DNA of 64,000 nucleotides from Roseiarcus sp963813555 (GCA_963813555.1 CAWEZX010000002.1:1-64000); one strand, 5' to 3'; shown: positions 30,807-39,616, numbered from the stretch's first letter. A program made the numbers and translations. The notes: generated from the sequence alone by a model not told the origin.

Positions 30807-31229
30807 TTAGGCCTCCCCTGCGGTGAGCGGGTCGGCAAGGGTGCGGGTCAGCCATTCATTGCTGCTGATTGTGCCAAGCGTTTCTCCGGAGGCGAGGTCG
30901 AGGACAAGGGCGCCGCCGCCGAAGGCGTCGATGCAGGGCCTTGAGCAGGTATGCGCCCATTCGAATCCCCACAGGCCGGTGATGCCGAGCATGGGGCCGA
31001 GTTTGCTGACGAAGGCCAGGACATGGTCGGTGTCGCCGCAGTCGTCGTCGTAGATCCACAGGAGGGCGGGTTGCTCGGCCGTGGGAGTCGCAACGACGAC
31101 GAATCCGGGCGTTTGTTCTTCGATTTCCAGTTCGTCGCTGAACTGGCGGTAAAGTTCGAGGGCGCGGGCGGCGTTGTCGGCCGTCACGACGTCGAGGGCG
31201 CAGGAAAAGTGGGTGAAGTAATCAGCCAT
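30807..31229 (-). CDS. Unknown conserved ICE/plasmid protein
   Basis: A 140-aa acidic protein: MADYFTHFSCALDVVTADNA, ALLWIYDDDCGDTDHVLAFV, ETLGTISSNEWLTRTLAD. No membrane segment and no known motif. It lies in the ParB-to-helicase block and its stop is 4 nt from the next start, so the two are co-transcribed. A hairpin terminator candidate (31271-31299) lies just upstream. Confidence 0.7.
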   Translation of the reverse strand: MADYFTHFSCALDVVTADNAARALELYRQFSDELEIEEQTPGFVVVATPTAEQPALLWIYDDDCGDTDHVLAFVSKLGPMLGITGLWGFEWAHTCSRPCIDAFGGGALVLDLASGETLGTISSNEWLTRTLADPLTAGEA

Positions 31230-31270
31230 GATTTTGCTCCTTGTTAATTGAGGTTTGGGGTTGAAAAAGA

Positions 31271-31299
31271 CGAAAGCCCGGCGCGGGGCCGGGCTTTCG
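31271..31299 (-). terminator. Hairpin between ICE-module genes
   Basis: CGAAAGCCCGG (31271-31281) pairs with CCGGGCTTTCG (31289-31299). On the minus strand it follows the DUF6915 gene. A near-identical hairpin is at 32215-32244, upstream of DUF6878. They look like rho-independent terminators, although each gene may also be expressed separately. Confidence 0.6.
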
Positions 31300-31317
31300 T
31301 GAGGCGGGGAATGAACT

Positions 31318-31731
31318 CTATTCGGCGGCGAGGGTGTTCAGGTCGCCTGCCGCGGCATCGTCTGTGGGACGGGCTTCATTGCGCTCGTCCTCGATGACGA
31401 TGTGGAGTTTGACGGCGCGGCCCATCCACGGTTCGGGCTGGATGGCGCGCGCCCAATCGGCGAAGCTCGGGATGCGGCCGAGATCCTCGGCCACATGCTG
31501 TTCGCCGATCCATCGCGTCGGGATGATGCGGCCCGTCGAAAGGGTGAGGGTGCTGCCGAACAGCGTCTCCAGCATGAAGATGCCTTCGGCGTGATGGCGC
31601 AGCGCCCGGTGCCGGAAATCAGCGAGGATTTCTTTGCTCTGGTCGAACCAGGCGTGGAGCGGCAGGTAGTCGGCGACGCTGCCGCCCCATTTCTTCACCG
31701 AGGACAGGGCGTGGTGATACGGATGAGCCAT
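31318..31731 (-). CDS. DUF6915-like protein
   Basis: A 137-aa protein. MAHPYHHALSSVKKWGG then DYLPLHAWFDQSKEILADFR and HRALRHHAEGIFMLETLFG are characteristic of a family I recall as DUF6915, found on many proteobacterial elements. The His-rich segment RHRALRHHAEG could bind metal. ATG 31731 is chosen because it begins the conserved MAHPYHH; four extra codons upstream are possible. Function unknown. Confidence 0.75.
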   Translation of the reverse strand: MAHPYHHALSSVKKWGGSVADYLPLHAWFDQSKEILADFRHRALRHHAEGIFMLETLFGSTLTLSTGRIIPTRWIGEQHVAEDLGRIPSFADWARAIQPEPWMGRAVKLHIVIEDERNEARPTDDAAAGDLNTLAAE

Positions 31732-31739
31732 GGCACGCC

Positions 31740-32180
31740 TCACAGCTCGGAAAAGGTATTGTGGGTTTCGATGATGCGCATGTTGAAATCGAGCGTCGCA
31801 GTCTTGTCGACGACATCGAGCGTGATCTCGCCAAAGCCCCCGTCATTGTCCTCCCAGCCCCCATGCAGATCGAAGAGCGCGTCATAGGCGAACTGTTCAA
31901 GGTCGGTTCGCAGCGCACTCAGGGACGGGATCGGTGCGCCCGCCCTCGACGCCAGGGGCTCGGGTGCCTCGAGCGTGCAGATGATGGCGCCATCGGCCGC
32001 GAAAAAGTCGATGTCCCCAATCTGGCCTTCGTCGCCGGAGCCATCGAACTTGATGACGGCGACGGCGACGCTATGCGTGGCCAGGATTGCGATCAGGCGA
32101 TCCCGATCGGCGTGGAGCTTGGCGACGTTGGGATCTTGATCGGGTGCGGGAGTGATGGGGTCGGCGGTGATGTCGGTCAT
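31740..32180 (-). CDS. DUF6878-like protein
   Basis: A 146-aa acidic protein with VIKFDGSGDEGQIGDIDFFA and DLHGGWEDNDGGFGEITLDV, matching a family I recall as DUF6878. It is linked to ParB-like and strawberry-notch genes on alphaproteobacterial plasmids. Expected to be cytoplasmic. It ends 9 nt before the DUF6915 start and follows the ParB gene after a hairpin. Confidence 0.75.
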   Translation of the reverse strand: MTDITADPITPAPDQDPNVAKLHADRDRLIAILATHSVAVAVIKFDGSGDEGQIGDIDFFAADGAIICTLEAPEPLASRAGAPIPSLSALRTDLEQFAYDALFDLHGGWEDNDGGFGEITLDVVDKTATLDFNMRIIETHNTFSEL

Positions 32181-32214
32181 GGGCTTGGTCCTTGGGTGTA
32201 TGGGTTGAAAAAAA

Positions 32215-32244
32215 CGAAAGCCCGGCTTTGGGGCCGGGCTTCCG
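32215..32244 (-). terminator. Hairpin after the ParB-like gene
   Basis: CGAAAGCCCGG and CCGGGCTTCCG pair around CTTTGGGG, an almost exact copy of the hairpin at 31271-31299. It lies 20 nt beyond the ParB stop on the minus strand. Confidence 0.6.
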
Positions 32245-32264
32245 TGAGAGGCGGAGAATGAACC

Positions 32265-34406
32265 TTATTCGGCGGCGAGGACCTCGGTGTCGTCGGCCGT
32301 CTCGTTGAGGAAAGCGGGCAGGTTGACGACGTTGTCGCCGCCCGACTCGCGGTCTTCGTCCTCGTCGCCGTCGATGTCCTGCAGCGCGCCGTCGCCATTG
32401 CCGTCTTCGGCTTCGTCGGAGATGGCGTCGACCTCGGGCAGCCGCAGGGATTCGGGCAGCCAGAAACTGCCGGCGAGAAGGCGCTCGGCCTCGCGCGCCA
32501 TGTCGCCCTTCTTCAGGTGGTCGATCAGCTGCGCTTCCCTCTCGCCGCAGCCTTCGCGCACGGCTTCGAGGATGCGGGCCTTGGGGACGCGGCCGAGATA
32601 GTTGCCGACCGTCGGCGTCCAGCCGGCCGCGGCCATGTCGAGGCCGACGTCGCGGGCGACCACATTGCCATGGGCGATCGCGCCGGGGCGGCGGTCCCAG
32701 GGTTCGCGCAGGACGTTGACCGTGGCGGCGGCCAGATGGGCGAACAGCTGCATCTGGCTGTCGGGGTCCATGGAAGCGAGGTGATTCCACAGGGCGCCCT
32801 TCGCCTTCGGCAATTGCGCCTGCCATTGGGCGTGGCGGGCCTGGAACTCCAGCACGGCGGCGCTGTCCTTGAGGCCGGGGGCCTGACTGGTCATGGCGGA
32901 GACGGTCGTGCTGATCTCCATGCAGTTGTCGGAGCTGGCGTGATAAAACACCTGCAGGCACAGGCCATGCAGGACGGAGCGGAAGGCGACGTCCGGATGG
33001 GCGGCGACGGCGTTCCTCAGCGCGACGGTGCGATGGGCGGAAAGCTCGGCCAGGAGCCTTTCCGACACAGGCTTGACCGTATCGCCGTCGTCATCATCCT
33101 CGGCGGGCGCGGGGTTGAGGCCGCTACCGAGGTCGATCACCGTGACGCCGGAGGCGCGGGGCATCGTTGACGGGTCCGCCGTGGCCGGGGCTTCCTCGTC
33201 CTGATCGGCGCTCTGCTGATCGGCCGTGGCCTCGTCTTCGGGGCGGACATAGCCGCGCTCGATGTCGAGACGGCCGTCGCTATTCAGGCTGACGAAAACG
33301 CCAGCCCGCGCAATCTCGGCCGGGTCGAACCGGACCGGGCGGTTGTCGAGCGCTTCGATCGCGGCTTCAAGTTCGGCGAGACGCTGATCGACCTCGTCGG
33401 GCAGCTCGTCGGCCTCGGCGTATTCCGACTCGAGCGCATCGAACTCCGCCAGCAGCGTGGCGCGGCGCGCGGTTTCCTTCTTGCTCATCTCGACGGTTTC
33501 ACCCTCGAGCTGGCGCAGGCCGTTGGCGTGGCCGTAGGGGAAGTCGACGGCGACCGCGATCCATTTCCATCCTTCGGCGGACAGGGCCCCGGCTTCCTGC
33601 TTCAGCTTGTCCTGAACCAGGCGGTCGAGCAGGGCAGGGTCCTGCAGCCAGCCGCCGCGATCATTCTCGAAAAGGTCGCGGGTGACCTCGCCGCCGGCCG
33701 CTTCATAGGCCTCGACGCCGACAAACGCGGCGCGGCGGTCATTCGCGCGGACAGCGGTTTCGGTTAGAGCGCGGCGGATCTGATGGGGAAGAGGATGGTA
33801 GTTGTGATTTAACGCCTCCCAGACCTGTTCCTGGCGGTCGTGATCGGTGGTGAGGGTGAAAGCCATGACGTGTTCGAGCGTCATCTCCTCGGCGACGTAG
33901 AGCTCGAGAAGCCTGGGCGAGACCGCGGCCAGGCGCAGGCGCTGCCGGACGATCTGCGGCGTGACGAAGAAACGCGCCGCGATGTCGTCTTCCGAGAGGC
34001 CCTTGTCGATCAGCGTCTGAAAGGCGCGGAACTGGTCGACCGGGTGCAGGGCCTCGCGCTGCGTGTTCTCGGCGAGGGAGTCTTCCTCGGCGATGCCGGT
34101 ATCGCGTACGATGCAGGGGACCGGCACTGCCTTGTCGAGGCGCCTGGCCTTCACAAGGCGTTCGAGGGCGCGAAAGCGCCGGCCGCCGGCCGGGACTTCG
34201 TAGAAGCCGGTTTCAGCGCCGTCCGCGCCGATGACGGGGCGGACATAGAGGTTCTGCAGCAGGCCGCGGCGGGCGATGTCCTCGGACAGCTCCTCGATCG
34301 ACACGCCGGTCTTCACGGTGCGGACGTTGGCCTGGCTCAGGACCAGCTGGTTGAAGGGGATCTCGCGGATAACGGCGAGGGTCTTGATCTTGATCGGTTT
34401 AGACAT
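32265..34406 (-). CDS. Large ParB/RepB-family protein
   Basis: A 713-aa protein. The N-terminal ParB domain (residues about 15-110) contains PFNQLVLSQANVRT, YEVPAGGRRFRALERLV and the box SLAENTQREALHPVDQFRAF. An HTH follows (LSEDDIAARFFVTPQIVRQR, about 135-160). The remaining 500 residues are acidic and helical with an Asp/Glu-rich end. Standard ParB is about 300 aa, so this is the long plasmid/ICE type that often heads a block of DUF6878, DUF6915 and helicase genes, as here. No ParA is adjacent (the one at 6.1 kb is 26 kb away), so a role in gene control or DNA processing is as likely as partition. Confidence 0.88.
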   Translation of the reverse strand: MSKPIKIKTLAVIREIPFNQLVLSQANVRTVKTGVSIEELSEDIARRGLLQNLYVRPVIGADGAETGFYEVPAGGRRFRALERLVKARRLDKAVPVPCIVRDTGIAEEDSLAENTQREALHPVDQFRAFQTLIDKGLSEDDIAARFFVTPQIVRQRLRLAAVSPRLLELYVAEEMTLEHVMAFTLTTDHDRQEQVWEALNHNYHPLPHQIRRALTETAVRANDRRAAFVGVEAYEAAGGEVTRDLFENDRGGWLQDPALLDRLVQDKLKQEAGALSAEGWKWIAVAVDFPYGHANGLRQLEGETVEMSKKETARRATLLAEFDALESEYAEADELPDEVDQRLAELEAAIEALDNRPVRFDPAEIARAGVFVSLNSDGRLDIERGYVRPEDEATADQQSADQDEEAPATADPSTMPRASGVTVIDLGSGLNPAPAEDDDDGDTVKPVSERLLAELSAHRTVALRNAVAAHPDVAFRSVLHGLCLQVFYHASSDNCMEISTTVSAMTSQAPGLKDSAAVLEFQARHAQWQAQLPKAKGALWNHLASMDPDSQMQLFAHLAAATVNVLREPWDRRPGAIAHGNVVARDVGLDMAAAGWTPTVGNYLGRVPKARILEAVREGCGEREAQLIDHLKKGDMAREAERLLAGSFWLPESLRLPEVDAISDEAEDGNGDGALQDIDGDEDEDRESGGDNVVNLPAFLNETADDTEVLAAE

Positions 34407-34534
34407 GGGTCTTTGCTCCATGACGGGCGACCGGGAGCCACTCTCCCGATCTTTAAAACCCGTCACAGGAGCCGGAACGGCCCTCTTCCTCTAAAGAGGG
34501 CCGGGATCTGTCTGCCGCCCGGCTTTAAAGACGC

Positions 34535-34759
34535 CAGCGTCAGGGATCGTCACCCGCATGGGCGGAAACCCGGAACGCGGGGTTCCGGGAGCGGCGCTTG
34601 CGCCGCGAGTAGAGCCCGGGCCGTCAGGCGACGCCCGGACTTAAGCTTTCCACCTGAAATCAGCCTGCGCAGTGTGCTGGGCCGCACGTCCGCCTAGGTT
34701 AAGGAGCCAGGGACCGGCTTGGCTGACGAAATGGAGGTGAAATGACAGGGGCGGGCGCT
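34535..34759. repeat. 220-bp direct repeat, left copy
   Basis: Nearly identical to 36435-36653 (CAGCGTCAGGGATCGTCACC, CTGAAATCAGCCTGCGCAGT, GAGGTGAAATGACAG). The two copies flank a 1.7-kb AT-richer insert. The left copy lies just upstream of the ParB gene and may contain its promoter. Confidence 0.85.
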
Positions 34760-34779
34760 TCAAAAACAGAAGGGCGTGG

Positions 34780-34807
34780 AATTTCCATAAAAGCCGTTAT
34801 CGCATTT
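34780..34807 (+). repeat. dif-like site A
   Basis: Left arm AATTTCCATAA, spacer AAGCCG, right arm TTATCGCATTT. The same 11-6-11 layout and orientation as the ten sites at 47.7-59.0 kb. It marks the left end of the low-GC insert, 20 bp after the direct repeat. Confidence 0.7.
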
Positions 34808-34831
34808 CACCTATCAGCGGGTGCAAAAGGG

Positions 34832-35071
34832 TCAGTTCATCTCGTATGAAATCGTGCTGTGGCTGACGTTGTAGGTCTGGGCAATCTCGCGCAACGGCTC
34901 GTCGCCCCTGTCGCGCCGCTTGATCGCCTCGCGGATCTGGTGGAGCGTTCGTTTCGGCCTTCTCCCCAACTTCACGCCTTGCGCCTTGGCGCGTTCCCTG
35001 CCCTCGCCGGTGCGGGCGCGGATCAAATAGATGGCTGCGCAGATATGTATGGGATTTATGGAGGGGCTCAC
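34832..35071 (-). pseudogene. C-terminal remnant of a Tn3-type serine resolvase
   Basis: From about 35017 the frame reads RTGEGRERAKAQGVKLGRRP then HQIREAIKRRDRGDEPLREI and YNVSHSTISYE: the recognition helix region and HTH of TnpR/Hin-type resolvases. The catalytic domain is missing and the first 18 residues are unrelated. It is a leftover of a transposon or of the machinery that placed the adjoining insert. Confidence 0.75.
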
Positions 35072-35283
35072 GCCGGCATAGGATCAGAGTCGTTATTAGT
35101 ATGCTGCCGTCTCCGATACGCGGCCCTAAGCATCGTCGCGCCGCCCGCTAGTCCACCTAACCCGACCGGATCATGATTGGCCGCAATAAGACCAACTCCA
35201 GTTAAAATGCCTGCAATCCCTACCGTTGCAGCAACCAACGTAATCGCCTCTTGTTTTGCAACTAAGTCAAATATTTTCTTCAT
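35068..35283 (-). CDS. Small membrane protein of the low-GC insert
   Basis: A 71-aa protein. MKKIFDLVAKQEA is followed by two hydrophobic helices (ITLVAATVGIAGILTGVGLI and PVGLGGLAGGATMLRAAY) and a polar tail. Organisation and size resemble the proteins at 48216-48452 and 58607-58828, also found in modules bordered by dif-like sites. Function unknown; immunity, holin or stress roles are conceivable. Confidence 0.6.
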   Translation of the reverse strand: MKKIFDLVAKQEAITLVAATVGIAGILTGVGLIAANHDPVGLGGLAGGATMLRAAYRRRQHTNNDSDPMPA

Positions 35284-35316
35284 CCTATTGAATCTCCCCT
35301 TGTGTTAATTCCTTTA

Positions 35317-36156
35317 CTATCGTCTTTCTCCCGAAAACACAACACCACTTGCTTCTGACGATGAGTATTTTCCGGACAACACGGTTACCTCGGTAGCGGT
35401 CAGATACTGAAATCCACGCAAATTGTCTTTATCAATGATAGTGTATAACACATCGTTATCCGCAATTAACTTGTCTCCCTTCTGAGGAAGATTAGGTCTA
35501 GCTGGCGCAGGAGGTGGTTCCGGAGGCTTGTCAGACTGCAATAGCTGCTGAACATATTTGCTAATACTGATGCCTGTAGCAGCACCGCCTATGAAACCGT
35601 ATCCTGCGGTCCACGGAGTTGCCACGATTGCCGCTCCCGCTGTTGCAACATCCGCAACACCGCTTTCAAGGATCGCGCCAAGCGTTCCCACCCCCAATAC
35701 TTCTGCGCCCTGACACCATCCCCAGAACGAATGATCACCAAATTTAGTTAATTGCTCAAAATCAGTAGCGGTAAAGGTGTTTTTGTCTTTGTCAAATTGC
35801 CAACTCGATTTTCCGTGCAACCTGACGGGCTCTCCCCCGGCCTCACCAGTTCCATCAAAGATTACTTCTTTTCCCCACACAGCACCCGTGTAATTCATTG
35901 TTATTTCTTTACCGTCTCCAGTTACTCCCTTTCCTGTTAACAAAAAATCTCTATCCGAAAAAGTAGCATGCCATTCTATAGTCTTTATTATATTTTTATC
36001 AAACTGCCTTATCAAAGATGCCTCCACAATCAACGATTCTGATATTGTCGTTAAAATTGCTGCTTTCTGTAATTCTTGTGACTCCTGCGCATCAGCGCCC
36101 GTTGCATCTCCCGACACCAGACCTATTGTAAGGAGTGGAAGGACAGTTCTCTTCAT
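35317..36156 (-). CDS. Exported protein of unknown function
   Basis: A 279-aa protein with an N-terminal signal (MKRTVLPLLTIGLVSGDATG), an N-domain of beta type (DFLLTGKGVTGDGKEITMNY), and a central Gly/Ala-rich hydrophobic stretch (VADVATAGAAIVATPWTAGY, about residues 167-186) that could insert in a membrane. A proline-rich linker (PPEPPPAPARP) leads to a C-terminal domain. Base composition is clearly AT-richer than the surroundings, pointing to separate origin. The hydrophobic core between soluble domains recalls pore-forming toxins, but there is no motif to prove it. Confidence 0.65.
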   Translation of the reverse strand: MKRTVLPLLTIGLVSGDATGADAQESQELQKAAILTTISESLIVEASLIRQFDKNIIKTIEWHATFSDRDFLLTGKGVTGDGKEITMNYTGAVWGKEVIFDGTGEAGGEPVRLHGKSSWQFDKDKNTFTATDFEQLTKFGDHSFWGWCQGAEVLGVGTLGAILESGVADVATAGAAIVATPWTAGYGFIGGAATGISISKYVQQLLQSDKPPEPPPAPARPNLPQKGDKLIADNDVLYTIIDKDNLRGFQYLTATEVTVLSGKYSSSEASGVVFSGERR

Positions 36157-36318
36157 GTCGCGCTCCGCAAAACTTTTTCTGAATGCAATCGCGTACGGAA
36201 ACTTACTAAGGCTTCAGACGTTGCTGCTAACGGCGCACCAGGTTGGCCGGCTCTCACGGATTCCACCGCGTTCGCCATGGGCAGGATGGCATGGCTGCGC
36301 CCCTGTGGAAAGGGTTGC

Positions 36319-36413
36319 AAAAGGGAACCCTCCTTTTGAGCGGTCGGGCGCTGCCTCGTAAGTTATTGATATTAAAAGGGCCGGAACCGCGCAAAAGGGC
36401 AGGCGAAAAATCA
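36319..36413. repeat. Dispersed repeat shared with 55888-55982
   Basis: About 95 bp (CCTTTTGAGCGGTCGG, CGTAAGTTATTGAT, GCGCAAAAGGGCAGG) matching 55888-55982 at roughly four positions in five. Both copies lie at the edge of a module carrying a dif-like site. Confidence 0.65.
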
Positions 36414-36434
36414 ACTGCTACCCGCCACTTGGTT

Positions 36435-36653
36435 CAGCGTCAGGGATCGTCACCCGCATGGGCGGAAACCCGGAACGGGGTTCCGGGAGCGGCGCTTGCG
36501 CCGCGAGTAGAGCCCGGGCCGTAACGCGACGCCCGGACTCGCTTTCCACCTGAAATCAGCCTGCGCAGTGTGCCTGGCCGCACGTCCGCCCGGGGAGGAG
36601 CCGGGGACGGGCCTGACTGACGAAAGGGAGGTGAATGACAGTGGCCGGCGCCG
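36435..36653. repeat. 220-bp direct repeat, right copy
   Basis: Partner of 34535-34759. Small indels distinguish the copies (for example GGAACGGGGTTCC here against GGAACGCGGGGTTCC). It closes the 1.7-kb insert. Confidence 0.85.
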
Positions 36654-36845
36654 CTCCGGCTGGAAACGCTGGCGTCCATTCAGGTGAAAGATAGAATTCA
36701 GCTCTCTTTGAAGTGGACTGGCAGCGGTTCCGTGCGTCTGCTTTCCACGCGCACTGTCAGAACAGGCAATATCGGTCCGTTAAGCTTTCATCAATAACTC
36801 ATTAGTAAACTGGCAATATTTGAAACAACTTTATGGAGGACAGCT

Positions 36846-37061
36846 ATGTACGATGCGTTTATTGCTGAAAAATACGAAGACAAGAAAAGCGGCGGCAAGC
36901 AAAAGGCCCGTTTTACCCGGGTCGGTGTCGCCTTCGATAGCGACAATGGCGGCTTTGACCTGAAGGTGCCGGCAGGGATGTCAATATCGGGAACGGTGCA
37001 TGTGCGGCCGCGTAAAGAGCGTGAGGAAGCGCCGGAACCGGGCCATGACTTCATGGGCTGA
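36846..37061 (+). CDS. Small unknown ICE protein
   Basis: A 71-aa protein, MYDAFIAEKYEDKKSGGKQK then ARFTRVGVAFDSDNGGFDLK. The opening resembles small proteins encoded beside DUF736-type genes in alphaproteobacterial elements. GGAGG at 36836-36840 is a good RBS. It overlaps the next gene by 17 nt. Confidence 0.65.
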   Translation: MYDAFIAEKYEDKKSGGKQKARFTRVGVAFDSDNGGFDLKVPAGMSISGTVHVRPRKEREEAPEPGHDFMG

Positions 37062-37452
37062 TGGACCGCTGCTGGCTGGCCCTGTGCGGGCCTACCGCGA
37101 TCACAAGGCCAGGGTCATCATCATCGAGACGACAAAGGAAAACCGGGCAGGCGAAGGCCTGGAAGTCTGCCGTGTCGGGTTTGACCGGGTGGACGAGGCG
37201 CGCGCGATCGTGGCGTTACCGTATCTGCTGCGGGACGCGCAGCCCTTCGCGGCTCTGGGGGATCTTGTAGACGGCGAAGGCGAGGAGCCGATCATCGTGG
37301 CCCCTGCGGCGCGGCTTGAAATCACGGTAGGGGATATTCAGCGGATTGCGCAGGCGCGGGCCCGGGCGTTTCCTCCGGTCGAGGCTGCGCAGGCGAAGCC
37401 AAAGGTGCGCCATTCGTCGGGACGGAAGCATAGACCGAAGGCGAAGGTTTAA
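37045..37452 (+). CDS. Unknown protein, paralogue of the 39078 gene
   Basis: A 135-aa protein with GPVRAYRDHKARVIIIETTK, GEGLEVCRVGFDRVDEARAI and VALPYLLRDAQPFAALGDLV, then a basic tail (GRKHRPKAKV). The gene at 39078-39476 shares the order of these blocks (AVRAYRDRVTQQIVIETTKD, AIVALPDLIRAGAPFAACG). ATG 37045 overlaps the preceding gene and is preferred over earlier in-frame codons. No known domain; probably cytoplasmic. Confidence 0.65.
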   Translation: MTSWADGPLLAGPVRAYRDHKARVIIIETTKENRAGEGLEVCRVGFDRVDEARAIVALPYLLRDAQPFAALGDLVDGEGEEPIIVAPAARLEITVGDIQRIAQARARAFPPVEAAQAKPKVRHSSGRKHRPKAKV

Positions 37453-37703
37453 AACCGCTGCCGGTGCCTGATGCTCGGCTGATTGAGCGATTGCGGCTCG
37501 TTGTGCCCTGCCACGGGAAATCCCCGCCGGCAAGCCGCCGCCTCGCGCTCGATGCGTTGGTGGGCAATTTCACGCTCGGCTGGATTACCGGCCTGTTTCT
37601 GGCGGTGTTCTTCCCGCGCGACCGGGGACACATATTCCGGGTTGATGATGCGCAGGATGTCCTGAACGACCTGCCATTCTGCCAGCCTGGGGAAGGTCCA
37701 CAT
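37449..37703 (-). CDS. Possible small protein
   Basis: An 84-aa frame with natural-looking composition (MWTFPRLAEWQVVQDILRII, NPEYVSPVAREEHRQKQAGN). It lies on the strand opposite to its left neighbour and follows the 293-aa replication-type gene. No RBS or family was recognised; it could be a fragment whose start lies further upstream. Confidence 0.35.
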   Translation of the reverse strand: MWTFPRLAEWQVVQDILRIINPEYVSPVAREEHRQKQAGNPAEREIAHQRIEREAAACRRGFPVAGHNEPQSLNQPSIRHRQRF

Positions 37704-37839
37704 GCGGTGGATATGGGCAGTAAACGGGCCATTACAAATTCAAAACTGGCCGTACCGTTTGAAATTCATCCCTGCGGCTGGCCAAACTCTCCCCTTCGCC
37801 AAGCCTCTTGACGATCTTTCCGCCGCACTGAAGCGGGTT

Positions 37840-38721
37840 TTAGAGCGCCTGAGCAAGATGCTGCGCCTCGGGATCATGGATGCCTGCGACAAACCAGGGG
37901 CATGGCAGGGCCTTTAAAAGGGCTTCGAAGATCTTTGCCATGCATTTCTCGGCCCAGGCATCGCGTGAATAAACCTGACAGCGCGGATCATGTAATACTC
38001 GAAATCTCCGATGATAGCTGTTAATATAGGGGTATCTCGCCAGCAATGGATCGACTTTCTCTCCTTTTAAATTATTTAACCTCTTATTCTGTGACTCCAG
38101 AGTTACATCTGGATTTACGCCATTTTCGGCATCGTCGGTCAAATGCTTTGGCGGATTTCCGCGCTTTTCAGGCCATGACTTTCGATCGTGCCGCGGAAAC
38201 AGCGGCGGCAGCAGCTTGACGATCAGCCCGATGCACATCCTGGACTGCGCGCCGGCCACGACCTGCACGCTGATATACCCTTCCCGTTCCAGCATGCCGA
38301 GATAGCGCTGCACCGTGCGGCGGCAGCGGCGCAGGCCCTTCGCCAGGTAACTGACATTGACCTGCAGCTTGCGCTCCTTCCGGTCGCGGCGGTGCGTCTC
38401 CTCCATCAGCTTGCGGGCGCAGCGGCGGGCGCCGTCGGTCAGGTTGCGGTCGTTCTCCAGGCCGGCGGCACTGGCGGGCACGTAAGCCCCGCTTTCTTTC
38501 GGTTTCGGGTAGCGCGGGCGGGTATAAAGGGACGGCAGGTGACATCTGCGCAGCGACCGCATGCGCCGTTCCTGCTGCTCGGGCGTGTAAGTCTTAGGCG
38601 GCGGCGCCGGCGCGGTCAGGGCATCGCGGATCGCCGGCGCCTCGAGCAGCCGCCGGTCAAGGTTGCGCCGGGCCTCGGCCATCAGGTCCGATTCGGGTAT
38701 CTGGTAGATTGCGGGCAGCAT
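37840..38721 (-). CDS. Winged-helix replication/regulatory protein
   Basis: A 293-aa protein. Its centre (residues about 120-160) is a winged helix: KLQVNVSYLAKGLRRCRRTV then QRYLGMLEREGYISVQVVAG. The N-terminus is Pro-rich and basic; the C-terminus contains HDPRCQVYSRDAWAEKCMAK. Proteins of this build occur as replication initiators or regulators on alphaproteobacterial plasmids and ICEs. It starts at ATG 38721 with CAAAGGAGAAACC upstream. Which role applies cannot be told; no iterons are visible next to it. Confidence 0.65.
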   Translation of the reverse strand: MLPAIYQIPESDLMAEARRNLDRRLLEAPAIRDALTAPAPPPKTYTPEQQERRMRSLRRCHLPSLYTRPRYPKPKESGAYVPASAAGLENDRNLTDGARRCARKLMEETHRRDRKERKLQVNVSYLAKGLRRCRRTVQRYLGMLEREGYISVQVVAGAQSRMCIGLIVKLLPPLFPRHDRKSWPEKRGNPPKHLTDDAENGVNPDVTLESQNKRLNNLKGEKVDPLLARYPYINSYHRRFRVLHDPRCQVYSRDAWAEKCMAKIFEALLKALPCPWFVAGIHDPEAQHLAQAL

Positions 38722-39077
38722 GGTTTCTCCTTTGGTTGGGAGAAAACCCGGCCAAATTCAGGGCGCACAAATTCGCCGCAAGATTTCTCTTGCGCCGGCA
38801 CTTTCTTTCTGAAATACTGGAAATTGTCAGATTTGCAGTAGTTCAGAAGAAAGCTGTTTCAACAGTGTGGCCCGCTTCGGCGGGCTTTCTTCGTTTCTAA
38901 GACATAAAATTCCATGAATTAGGGGTTTACGCAGTATTGCGATTCGCAATACTAAAAAATTGTGCGCCCGAAATAACTTTATATCAAGATGGGTTACGTT
39001 AGTACCCATAACACATTAATACTTTACCAATACGAAACGGATAATATAGAAATATTGAAAACAAGTATTTTGGTGGG
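38722..39077. other. Intergenic region, AT-rich, divergent promoters
   Basis: A 356-bp gap between the minus-strand winged-helix gene and the plus-strand 39078 gene. It contains a hairpin GCCCGCTTCGGCGGGC at 38870-38885 followed by TTTCTTCGTTTCT, a likely rho-independent terminator, and an AT-rich section at 38900-39070 suited to promoters. No gene is supported. Confidence 0.5.
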
Positions 39078-39476
39078 ATGGAAGAGCCTATACCGGAAAC
39101 AAGCCTGTTCCAGAAGGGCGCCGTACGGGCCTACCGCGATCGCGTTACGCAGCAGATCGTGATCGAGACCACGAAGGATAACGGGGAGGGGGCCGGAATT
39201 GAGATCTGCCGGCTGCCGATGGACCGCCTGCGGGAGGCCATGGCGATCGTCGCGCTGCCCGACCTGATCAGGGCGGGCGCGCCCTTCGCGGCGTGCGGGA
39301 TCATGGTGATGGAAGCGGACCCCGACGATCCGCTGATCACTCACGAAGAGGACGTTCATGTATCGGTTGCGGACGCCCACAGGATGACCGATGCGATCGA
39401 GCGCGCCGTCGTCCTGCCGGAAAGGCGGCTTGCCAAACCCTGGCACAAGACCAAGGGACTGGCACCGGAGCCCTAG
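39078..39476 (+). CDS. Unknown protein, paralogue of the 37045 gene
   Basis: A 132-aa protein, MEEPIPETSLFQKGAVRAYR, then QQIVIETTKDNGEGAGIEIC and MAIVALPDLIRAGAPFAACG. It shares its whole block order with the 37045 gene, so the pair arose by duplication around the replication-type gene. No motif. A hairpin-free AT-rich leader precedes it. Confidence 0.65.
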   Translation: MEEPIPETSLFQKGAVRAYRDRVTQQIVIETTKDNGEGAGIEICRLPMDRLREAMAIVALPDLIRAGAPFAACGIMVMEADPDDPLITHEEDVHVSVADAHRMTDAIERAVVLPERRLAKPWHKTKGLAPEP

Positions 39477-39616
39477 AGGCCGAAATTCACGGTGTTTCAG
39501 GGACAGTGACCACGGGCCAAAGCGGAAGTTGCTATTCAGTTTCGGTACTGAAGAACTGCAGCCAATAGCAGCCGTTCACGGTGCCCTTGACGGCCCGGCG
39601 AGGCTTTCCCACCTGC

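Noticed and set aside
30164..31229. Toxin-antitoxin pair
   Set aside because: One protein resembles sequences sometimes labelled antitoxin, but its neighbour has no toxin fold and both belong to a longer conserved block.
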